Shown here piece by piece: positions 25,585-31,944 of a DNA stretch of 64,000 nucleotides. Position numbers and translations under genes: made by a program. The notes beneath the pieces were generated by a model. The model was not told the DNA's origin and ran no database searches. It worked only from the letters and a program-made list of their open reading frames with translations. The DNA lies in the NCBI GenBank assembly GCA_002415085.1, contig DIBV01000017.1:124001-188000 (forward strand). The letters are read 5' to 3'. This stretch comes from Arsukibacterium sp. UBA5043. GTDB taxonomy: Bacteria > Pseudomonadota > Gammaproteobacteria > Enterobacterales > Alteromonadaceae. Within the stretch, counting starts at the first letter, position 1, and every line of letters starts with the position of its first letter.

Positions 25585-26634
25585 CTAACACATTCTTCGC
25601 CCCGCCTCATTTAGCCAACTGTCCAGACCGTATCTTTCAATGCTTTGCAAAATGCGCTCTGGCCTGCCCCAGTCATCCCAGTCAATATCAGTCATCGGCA
25701 TTACCCTGCATTGCTGTGTGGCGTTTTGCAGCACGTCTTTAGAGAAGTCCAGCTCTGGCATATATTTAAAAGTATCGCTAATTGCTTTGTCGACAGCTTC
25801 TTTTTGCATACAACTGAAGCGTACTTCCAGGGTAAGACGATGCAGATACAAAAAGCAGTGGAAAAATTTCGGATGTAATGCCCTGGCAAGTTGCCATAGC
25901 AATTCGCCCTTAGCGGCGATAATCATTGTGCTCCACAATGCATTGTTACTAAACAGACGCCGGGCTTGATGATTATCAGGTTTCTCGAAAAATGCCATAA
26001 CCGGCTGTAAAGGTGTAACTTCGGTTGGCTCACTGCCTGACAATTCGACCACCGATTCAATCCAGCCAAAGTCGGGGTTGGGCCAGCGCGCTTCAGCACC
26101 TAGTAATATCAGATGCTCAGGATCGGTGGCGGCATAAGCAAGTGCCTGTGCCGCCAGCACCACAAAACGCTCTTCAGGGAAAATAAAGTGATCCGAGGGC
26201 ATAATGATCACACTGGCATCGGGATCCAAGGCCAGAATATGAGCTAACGCCAGGTAAACAGCCGCTGCAGTGCCATTATGTTCAGGTTGATAAAGCACTG
26301 TTCCGGGAATAGTATTGCTGTTCAGTTCGTCAAAATACATCGCCTGATCAGCTACTGATACCGTGACAATATTGGCGCTGCCGACAAGTTGCCGGGCTCT
26401 TTCCCAGGTATATTCCAGCATGGAATGTTCGCCAAAAAAGCGACAAAACTGTTTAGGTCGGTAACTACCCAGCCAGTCGTTAATCGCTTCACGCATCCTT
26501 TCCCCCCGTCCGCCAGCCAGCACTATGGCCCAGTGTTTGCCGCGGGATTCAGCTTGGCGAATTTCGTTAGCAGCAGTGATATTGCTGCCGAGTGTTCCGA
26601 ACTGGGCGCTGGTACCGTTTTTAACGACAGTCAT
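25585..26634 (-). CDS. Mannose-1-phosphate guanylyltransferase-like nucleotidyltransferase
   Basis: A 349-residue sugar nucleotidyltransferase with the motif WAIVLAGGRGERM, YRPKQFCRFFGEHSMLEYTW (ManC-like RPKQF), MPSDHFIFPE and GWIESV. The C-terminal isomerase domain of long ManC proteins is missing. ATG at 26634 has GGAGG close upstream; a longer frame to 26796 lacks support. No sugar biosynthesis genes are next to it, so the product (GDP-mannose or a relative) is inferred only from motifs. Confidence 0.8.
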   Translation of the reverse strand: MTVVKNGTSAQFGTLGSNITAANEIRQAESRGKHWAIVLAGGRGERMREAINDWLGSYRPKQFCRFFGEHSMLEYTWERARQLVGSANIVTVSVADQAMYFDELNSNTIPGTVLYQPEHNGTAAAVYLALAHILALDPDASVIIMPSDHFIFPEERFVVLAAQALAYAATDPEHLILLGAEARWPNPDFGWIESVVELSGSEPTEVTPLQPVMAFFEKPDNHQARRLFSNNALWSTMIIAAKGELLWQLARALHPKFFHCFLYLHRLTLEVRFSCMQKEAVDKAISDTFKYMPELDFSKDVLQNATQQCRVMPMTDIDWDDWGRPERILQSIERYGLDSWLNEAGRRMC

Positions 26635-26910
26635 ATATCCTCCAGATAACCATTTTAAAAATTGTCTTGGCAGGCTGAACTGCGTACCTGATTTGTTCTC
26701 TTTAGCTAAAGCGGTTAAGTCGAACAGTAAGCGGCAAGATAGCGCACTGACTGTGATTATTAGTTGAGTGTACGGAGTATTGGCGGCCAACTGCATCAGG
26801 CTGAGCCGGAATAGCCTGTAAGAAAACGCCCTATAAAACGGGGTGATAATTAGCGTTAAGGAATATAAAGACTACAATTATTTGCATTAAAGTATGCACA
26901 CGCGATTAAC

Positions 26911-27969
26911 ATGCCTTCAACACCGGATACCGATGGCGAAGAACTGCAGGCCATTTTAAGTACCATGAGCGATGTGGTGATTACAGCTGATTATCACGGC
27001 ACTGTAATGCGGGTAAATCCGGCGATTGAAAAACTATTCGGTTATCTGCCGGCTACTCTGATTGGTCAGAATATCTCGGTACTGATGCCTGAGGCATATG
27101 CCAGTGCACACGATGGCTACATGGCGCGCTATCTGCAATCTGGTGTAGCCAGAATAATCGGTACCGGCCGCGAACTGGTGGCCAGGCACAGAGATGGTCA
27201 TTTGTTTCCTATCCATATCGCAGTCAGCAAACTGGAGCAGTACCCGCTGTTTGTTGCGGTGATCCGCGATATGTCCGAGCTGGTTAAGTTAGAAAAAGAA
27301 GCGTTACTTATCAGCGAAATAGAGCGTAATCGGATCAGCAGAGAGCTGCATGATGAACTGGGTCAGAACCTGTTAGGTTTGACCATGCAACTACAGGTCA
27401 TTACTAAACAGCTAGCCGGAAATGATAATCAGCTTCAGCTGCAACTACAAAACCTTAGTCGTGGGTTGGCACAAAATGTTAGCAATATCAGAGCCATTAT
27501 CAGTGAACTTGCTACCGTCGAGTTAGAAGAGCAGGGTTTGCAAAGTGCCTTAAACACTTTTGTTAAGCTCTGCAATAACTATAACAAAGCGAAAGTAACC
27601 TTAACCTGTGAAGGACAAAAACCGGCAGAAGATTATACTGTTAGCATAAATTTGTACCGGATTGCCCGCGAAGCCATTTACAACGCCCTGAAACATGCCG
27701 ATGCCAGTCAGATAGAGGTGTCTCTGAAAGAGCAAGATACGCGTATCGAGCTTATTATTAAAGACAATGGCAAAGGCTTACCGCCAGAATTGAATGTCCG
27801 GGACGGCCGGCTGATTAACACCGGGCATGGCCTGCGCAATATTCATTTTCGGGCCCATGTTATCGGGGCCCAGCTGACAATCAGCTCTTCTGCAGCTACT
27901 GGCACCCGGATTGAATGTCTTTATAACAGACCTGGCGTCAAACCCAGTTTAATCAGAGAAAACATATGA
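26911..27969 (+). CDS. FixL-like heme-PAS sensor histidine kinase (HisKA_3 type)
   Basis: A 352-residue soluble kinase. The PAS domain (about 10-125) closely follows rhizobial FixL: LMPEAYASAHDGYMARYLQ and RIIGTGRELVARHRDGHLFP. His67 (in AHDGY) is at the position of the proximal heme ligand and Arg87 (IIGTGR) at that of the O2-contacting arginine. The kinase part is not of FixL type: the phosphoacceptor is His147 in RISRELHDELGQNL (HisKA_3, NarX/NreB class), followed by a HATPase_c domain with DNGKGLP and HGLRNI. No TM segment. It overlaps the regulator gene by 4 bp (ATGA), so the pair is coupled. It most likely senses O2. Confidence 0.87.
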   Translation: MPSTPDTDGEELQAILSTMSDVVITADYHGTVMRVNPAIEKLFGYLPATLIGQNISVLMPEAYASAHDGYMARYLQSGVARIIGTGRELVARHRDGHLFPIHIAVSKLEQYPLFVAVIRDMSELVKLEKEALLISEIERNRISRELHDELGQNLLGLTMQLQVITKQLAGNDNQLQLQLQNLSRGLAQNVSNIRAIISELATVELEEQGLQSALNTFVKLCNNYNKAKVTLTCEGQKPAEDYTVSINLYRIAREAIYNALKHADASQIEVSLKEQDTRIELIIKDNGKGLPPELNVRDGRLINTGHGLRNIHFRAHVIGAQLTISSSAATGTRIECLYNRPGVKPSLIRENI

Positions 27970-28607
27970 GCAACCTGTTATTAATAGATGATCATCCGGT
28001 TTTCCGTTGTGGCCTGGCAGCGCTTATTCAGGCCGAACCCGATCTTAAAGTATGTGGTGAAGCAGCCACAGTTGCCGATGCCCTGCGGCTGATTAAACAG
28101 CTTAAGCCTGACATGCTGATACTGGACCTTATTCTGGAGGAAGGTGACGGCTTGCAATTGCTAAAACACCTGCGGGCCCAGGGCAGTACGTTACCAATAC
28201 TGGTAATGTCAATGTACGAAGAGCAGCTATTTGCCGAGCGGGTGATCAAAGCCGGAGCGAATGGCTACATTAACAAAGCCGATGCCATCAGCAATGTGAT
28301 CTATGCAATTCGGCGGGTACTGCAGGGTCGGATTTATCTTAGCGACATTATGGCAGAAGCCTTACTTCACAAACAATTTAACCACAAGGCAAAGCAAGAT
28401 GGCTCTGGTCCGGAAAAGCTATCTGATCGTGAAATGGAGGTATACATGATGTTAGGCAGAGGCTACTCGACCAAACGGATTGCTGCAGAATTGAACCTTA
28501 GCAGCAAAACTGTTGACTCCCATAAAGAACATATCAAGGAAAAACTTGCTATTACTGATAACACCAGCCTGATTCACCATGCGGTTACCTGGATGATGAC
28601 CAGATAG
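27966..28607 (+). CDS. NarL/FixJ-family response regulator
   Basis: A 213-residue regulator with a receiver domain (acidic pair in LLLIDDH, phosphoacceptor Asp54 in DMLILDLIL, Lys in NKADA) and a LuxR-type HTH (KLSDREMEVYMMLGRG, STKRIAAELNLSSKTVDSHK). The partner kinase is the overlapping upstream gene. Candidate targets are the CBS and Hsp20 genes downstream, preceded by an inverted repeat at 28644-28658, and possibly genes with 7-2-7 sites elsewhere in the window. Confidence 0.9.
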   Translation: MSNLLLIDDHPVFRCGLAALIQAEPDLKVCGEAATVADALRLIKQLKPDMLILDLILEEGDGLQLLKHLRAQGSTLPILVMSMYEEQLFAERVIKAGANGYINKADAISNVIYAIRRVLQGRIYLSDIMAEALLHKQFNHKAKQDGSGPEKLSDREMEVYMMLGRGYSTKRIAAELNLSSKTVDSHKEHIKEKLAITDNTSLIHHAVTWMMTR

Positions 28608-28643
28608 CACATATCTACTACGGCAATTATTGTCCTCACGTTA

Positions 28644-28658
28644 GGTAGATCCCCTACC
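28644..28658. promoter_or_regulatory. Inverted repeat, candidate response-regulator site
   Basis: GGTAG-ATCCC-CTACC is a perfect 5-bp inverted repeat with a 5-bp spacer, followed by a TACCCCA heptamer (28655-28661). It lies about 85 bp before the CBS gene and directly after the NarL-family regulator gene. Confidence 0.4.
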
Positions 28659-28739
28659 CCAGAAAGTGGCATTTTCCTAAATCCCTCTTACCAAGCAACA
28701 GCTATGCTCTAGTCACTGATAAACCTATGGAGCAAGAGC

Positions 28740-29210
28740 ATGAAAATTACAAGCTGTATGAACCCGGATATCAGAAGTATTCAGGCAAATCAAACCTTGC
28801 AGCAGGCTGCACAAATAATGTGGGAAGCCGACTGTGGTTCCTTGCCCGTGTTAAATGATGATAAACAGACAATAGGCATGATTACAGACCGCGATATCGC
28901 TATGGCTGGCTTTATTCAGGGGCTGCCTTTAAGTGATATTCCGGTAAAAGATGTCATGTCTAAGACGCTGATTAGTATTGGTCCGGAGCAGGATCTGACT
29001 GAGGCTGAACAGTTGATGCAGGCTAATCAGCTCAGACGCTTACCGGTACTGAATAGCAAAAAACAGCTGGTCGGTATTCTGTCACTGAATGACATTGCAG
29101 CTGCATACAAGCGGGATAGCGGAAAGCAGGTAAACGCCAACGAAGTAGCGGATACACTGGCCTCTATTTGTACCCACAGAACCCTGATAAAAACCTCGGC
29201 TGTGGTCTGA
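28740..29210 (+). CDS. CBS-pair protein
   Basis: A 156-residue protein made of two CBS domains (about 1-60 and 68-125; DRDIAMAG after the first and LNDIAAAYK after the second). CBS pairs bind adenine nucleotides and act as energy-state sensors. GGAG precedes the ATG. It lies between the FixL-like system and hsp20, and likely forms an operon with hsp20 (26 bp gap). The partner protein is not known. Confidence 0.85.
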   Translation: MKITSCMNPDIRSIQANQTLQQAAQIMWEADCGSLPVLNDDKQTIGMITDRDIAMAGFIQGLPLSDIPVKDVMSKTLISIGPEQDLTEAEQLMQANQLRRLPVLNSKKQLVGILSLNDIAAAYKRDSGKQVNANEVADTLASICTHRTLIKTSAVV

Positions 29211-29236
29211 TATTTTAATCCCAAAAAAGGAGATAA

Positions 29237-29689
29237 ATGATGAGCTTAATACCAATCGGCGGCCCATTGGCACAGTGGGACCCCTTTAACCAGTTCGGCA
29301 GTCTGTATGACAAATTTAATTCGCTGTTTAATGGCGGTAGTGGTTTACCGTTAGAAGCACAATGGACTCCGGCCATGGACATCGTTGAAAAGGAACATGA
29401 AATAATGGTACGCCTGGAAACCCCTGGCATGGAGCGAAAAGATCTGAAAGTCGAAATAAACGACAATATGCTGGTTGTCAGTGGCGAGCGTAAATACGAG
29501 CATAAAGACGAGAAAGACAATTACCATCGTCTGGAAAGAGGTTATGGCAGTTTCACGCGTAGCTTCCGGCTACCTGACTATGTTGATCAGAACCATATAA
29601 AAGCCGAATGTAAAAACGGTCTGTTACAAATACATCTGGCGAAAGTGCCGGGTAAGAAAAAAGAGCTGAAAAGCATTACCATAAACTAA
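29237..29689 (+). CDS. Hsp20-family small heat-shock protein
   Basis: A 150-residue alpha-crystallin protein with the core DIVEKEHEIMVRLETPGM, MLVVSGERKYE and SFTRSFRLPDYVD, followed by GLLQIHLAKVPGKK. It acts as an ATP-independent holdase. AAAGGAG precedes the ATG pair at 29237/29240. Its position after the FixL-like system and the CBS gene suggests an anaerobic or stationary-phase stress unit; this is inferred from order only. Confidence 0.92.
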   Translation: MMSLIPIGGPLAQWDPFNQFGSLYDKFNSLFNGGSGLPLEAQWTPAMDIVEKEHEIMVRLETPGMERKDLKVEINDNMLVVSGERKYEHKDEKDNYHRLERGYGSFTRSFRLPDYVDQNHIKAECKNGLLQIHLAKVPGKKKELKSITIN

Positions 29690-29705
29690 GCCAACTGATT
29701 GCAAG

Positions 29706-29737
29706 GAGGGTGTTATCGCTACACTCTCTTTCTATTT
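29706..29737 (+). terminator. Terminator after hsp20
   Basis: GAGGGTGT pairs with ACACTCTC (one G-T pair) around a 7-bp loop, followed by TTTCTATTT. It ends the CBS-hsp20 unit. Confidence 0.65.
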
Positions 29738-29745
29738 AACGTCCT

Positions 29746-30171
29746 CTATTCACCTTGCAGGGTAACGACTACCTTTCGGCTGCCAGCACGGTTACGGTGT
29801 TCGCCCAGGTAAATTCCCTGCCAGGTACCCAGATCCAGCCTACCGCCGGTGATTGGAATGGTGACACTGCTGCCAAGCAGGCTGCTTTTCAGATGGGCCG
29901 GCATATCATCACTACCTTCACAGGTATGGGTGTAATAAGGTTCGTTTTCCGGCACGGCCCGGTTAAAAAACTGCTCAAAATCCCGGCGCACAGTCGGGTC
30001 GGCGTTCTCATTAATAGTTATTGAAGCAGAGCTGTGTTTAATAAAAAAATGACAAATGCCCACCGACAATGTACTAAGTTCAGGCAACTGCCGCAGCAGC
30101 TCGTCGGTAATTAAATGAAAACCGCGGTTTTTTGCTTTTAATGTCAGCTCTTTTTGTAACCACATTGTCAT
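29746..30171 (-). CDS. yjbQ: YjbQ-family protein (UPF0047)
   Basis: A 141-residue protein of the YjbQ family: GFHLITDELL, GICHFFIKHSSASITINENAD, MPAHLKSSLLGSSVTIPI and GTWQGIYLGEHRN. E. coli YjbQ has thiamine-phosphate synthase side activity; the true role is uncertain. The conserved His residues in FIKHSSA, MPAHLK and GEHR are present. The start may be the first ATG or the second (MWLQKE), 6 bp on. Confidence 0.88.
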   Translation of the reverse strand: MTMWLQKELTLKAKNRGFHLITDELLRQLPELSTLSVGICHFFIKHSSASITINENADPTVRRDFEQFFNRAVPENEPYYTHTCEGSDDMPAHLKSSLLGSSVTIPITGGRLDLGTWQGIYLGEHRNRAGSRKVVVTLQGE

Positions 30172-30224
30172 TATCTCTCGCTTAAAACCTTGGGTAGCTG
30201 GTCACTGCCAGCTGCCGTTGAGAT

Positions 30225-30665
30225 TTACTCGCCAATATCTTCAAACCACAGCTGGGGGTTAGCAGTAATAAAATCCTGCATCAGTTGAATGCACTCTGTA
30301 TTGTGCTGGTTCTCCAGAACAACGCCACGGCTTTGCAGATAGGCTTCCGGCCCCTGAAATGTTTGGTTCTCACCAATCACCACCTTGGGAATGCCATAAA
30401 GCAATACGGTGCCGCTGCACATATCGCAAGGCGATAAGGTAGAGTAAAGCGTAGCGCGGCGGTAATCGGCGGCGGTTAAACGGCCGGCGTTTTCCAGGCA
30501 ATCCATTTCAGCATGCAATACACAACTGCCCTTCTGCACCCGCTGATTATGGCCGGCACCGACGATTTTGCCATCGATAACCAGCACCGAACCAATCGGA
30601 ATACCGCCCTCAGCCAAACTTTTCCTGGCCTGGGCGATAGCCGCCTGCATATAGATATCCGTCAT
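30225..30665 (-). CDS. Cytosine deaminase, yeast Fcy1-like
   Basis: A 146-residue zinc deaminase. Zinc and catalytic residues are His51 and Glu53 (LHAEMDCLENAGR) and Cys80 and Cys83 (LSPCDMC). The flanking text, YGIPKVVIGENQTFQGPEAYLQSRG and the C-terminal WFEDIGE, follows yeast cytosine deaminase closely, so cytosine to uracil is the likely reaction (CodA, the usual bacterial enzyme, is an unrelated amidohydrolase). ATG at 30665 has GAGG upstream. The first 21 codons and the upstream region are duplicated at 31611-31760. Confidence 0.85.
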   Translation of the reverse strand: MTDIYMQAAIAQARKSLAEGGIPIGSVLVIDGKIVGAGHNQRVQKGSCVLHAEMDCLENAGRLTAADYRRATLYSTLSPCDMCSGTVLLYGIPKVVIGENQTFQGPEAYLQSRGVVLENQHNTECIQLMQDFITANPQLWFEDIGE

Positions 30666-30751
30666 ATTAAATCCTCTGGCAACTGGAGCCATAACCGAAA
30701 GAACGCTGCGGTTAAGTTTCGGCTTATGACAGGCATAACATTAACAACCCA
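30602..30751. repeat. Direct repeat, copy A (150 bp), over the deaminase 5' end
   Basis: Aligns without gaps to 31611-31760, 1009 bp further on. By manual count there are 14 mismatches in 150 bases. It covers the first 21 codons of the deaminase gene and about 86 bp upstream. The two copies flank higBA. Confidence 0.9.
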
Positions 30752-30783
30752 GGATCGATAGGGTCGGATCGATAGGGTCAGGT
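30751..30783. repeat. Tandem 14-bp repeat and AGGGTCAGGT end
   Basis: GGATCGATAGGGTC occurs twice in a row (30752-30779), and the second merges into AGGGTCAGGT (30774-30783). The inverted form, ACCTGACCCT, stands at 31596-31605 on the other side of higBA. Such GGGTCAGGT ends are familiar from REP/RAYT-type elements. Confidence 0.6.
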
Positions 30784-30914
30784 TCATTGATACTTCTTCG
30801 AGCAACATTTCGCCAATGACACTCCCCTACTGACTATTTTACATGGGTAAATTAAAGCTAATTGCCACCACCTGCTATTCAGCGGCAAGATACAGCGCTA
30901 TTTGGCAGTTAAGC

Positions 30915-31214
30915 TCAGGCTGCATGAGGTGATATATCTTTGCTGATTTGCTCACCACTTTGTTGCTCGGCCAGTTTAAGGTCATATATCGCCTGCAAGT
31001 TCAGCCAGCTTTGGGCATCGCCGCCAAAATAGCGAGCCAGGCGAAGTGCCGTGTCTGCAGTAACACCACGTTTTTCACGAACGATTTCATTGACCCGAGC
31101 AGGTGTTACCCGTAGTGCCTGCGCCAGAGCATTGGCACTCATATTTAGTGGTAACAAATAATCTTCACGCAATACTTCACCTGGGTGTACTGCGCGCATG
31201 CTGTTTTTAAACAT
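30915..31214 (-). CDS. higA: HigA-type antitoxin
   Basis: A 99-residue HTH protein of the XRE/HigA family: RAVHPGEVLREDYLLPLNMS, then the HTH ANALAQALRVTPARVNEIVR and GVTADTALRLARYFG. It should neutralise HigB and repress the operon. ATG at 31214 has GGGGGAG immediately upstream; the longer frame to 31268 would overlap higB. It is the second gene, 10 bp after higB, the toxin-first order typical of higBA. Confidence 0.92.
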   Translation of the reverse strand: MFKNSMRAVHPGEVLREDYLLPLNMSANALAQALRVTPARVNEIVREKRGVTADTALRLARYFGGDAQSWLNLQAIYDLKLAEQQSGEQISKDISPHAA

Positions 31215-31224
31215 AACTCCCCCG

Positions 31225-31503
31225 TTAGTGATAATCGACAATTTCCACATCCCATGCATTCCCATCATGCCAACGGAAACACAACCGCCATTGCTCGTTA
31301 ATACGAATACTATACTGCCCCGCCCGATCGCCTTTTAACGGTTCCAACCGGTTTCCGGGTGGGCTTCGCAAAAACTCTAGGGTTGTTGCAGCTTCTAACT
31401 GAGTTAACTTGCGCGTGGCAACTTTTACAATAGCGGACCACCGGCTGGATTTGCCGTTTTCAAACAGTTGTTGTGTATCCGCGCATTTGAAACTTTTAAT
31501 CAT
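31225..31503 (-). CDS. higB: HigB-type mRNA-interferase toxin
   Basis: A 92-residue RelE/HigB-superfamily toxin: MIKSFKCADTQQLFENGKSS, ATRKLTQLEAA, PPGNRLEPLKGDRAGQYSIR and INEQWRLCFRW, ending VEIVDYH. These are typical of HigB. It cleaves mRNA at the ribosome in studied relatives. The pair stands in an insertion flanked by direct repeats, as for a mobile cassette. Confidence 0.92.
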   Translation of the reverse strand: MIKSFKCADTQQLFENGKSSRWSAIVKVATRKLTQLEAATTLEFLRSPPGNRLEPLKGDRAGQYSIRINEQWRLCFRWHDGNAWDVEIVDYH

Positions 31504-31542
31504 GCCAAATCATATATCGATAATCGATAAGCTGCAAGCTGG

Positions 31543-31605
31543 GACTGATAGGAGCAGGTCTTCTTACATACATTTTTTGGTTGGCAAAAGGCAAGACCTG
31601 ACCCT
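31543..31605. repeat. REP/RAYT-like palindromic remnant
   Basis: AGGTCTT near 31554 pairs with AAGACCT (31593-31599), and the element ends in ACCTGACCCT, the inverted partner of 30774-30783. It abuts copy B of the 150-bp repeat. No transposase gene is present. Confidence 0.5.
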
Positions 31606-31610
31606 GAGGA

Positions 31611-31674
31611 TGCCGCCCTCAGCCAAACTTTTTCTGGCCTGGGCGATAGCCGCCTGCATATAGATATCCTTCAT
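31611..31674 (-). pseudogene. Truncated 5' copy of the cytosine deaminase gene
   Basis: On the minus strand the ATG at 31674 opens MKDIYMQAAIAQARKSLAEG, one residue different from the intact gene (MTDIYM), and the match stops after about 21 codons at the REP-like remnant. It is a gene fragment with no downstream coding part. Confidence 0.8.
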
Positions 31675-31760
31675 ATTAAATCATCTGGCAACGATAGCCT
31701 TAACCGAAAGAGCGCTGCATTCAAGTTTCGGCAAATGACAGGCATAACATTAACAACCCA
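31611..31760. repeat. Direct repeat, copy B (150 bp)
   Basis: Second copy of 30602-30751; see copy A. After 31760 the two flanks differ completely (tandem GATCGATAGG versus TGCTGCAAGC). Confidence 0.9.
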
Positions 31761-31816
31761 TGCTGCAAGCACTGCGATTAATAGCGTTTAGATTATGCCA
31801 GGCAATGCAGAGGTTA

Positions 31817-31844
31817 ATGTCTGCTATGAGCGAAAAGCAGACAT
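31817..31844. repeat. 9-bp perfect inverted repeat
   Basis: ATGTCTGCT (31817-31825) and AGCAGACAT (31836-31844) around a 10-bp loop, in the non-coding stretch 31761-31944. No T tract follows. This stretch holds nothing else except the hairpin at 31901. Confidence 0.5.
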
Positions 31845-31900
31845 CAATATCTAAATAAAGGGCACTCTGTGCACGCGTCCAGCAAAAGCCGCCTTTGATG

Positions 31901-31940
31901 ACTTGTTAACACTGTCACTTACCTCACAGTGTTAACAAGT
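31901..31940. terminator. 15-bp perfect hairpin after the SMC-like gene
   Basis: ACTTGTTAACACTGT (31901-31915) and ACAGTGTTAACAAGT (31926-31940) form a perfect 15-bp stem with a 10-bp loop, 4 bp past the stop of the SMC-like gene. Outer GCCGC/GCGGC bases may extend it. There is no good T tract, so it may be a terminator or an island-end palindrome. Confidence 0.5.
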
Positions 31941-31944
31941 GCTT

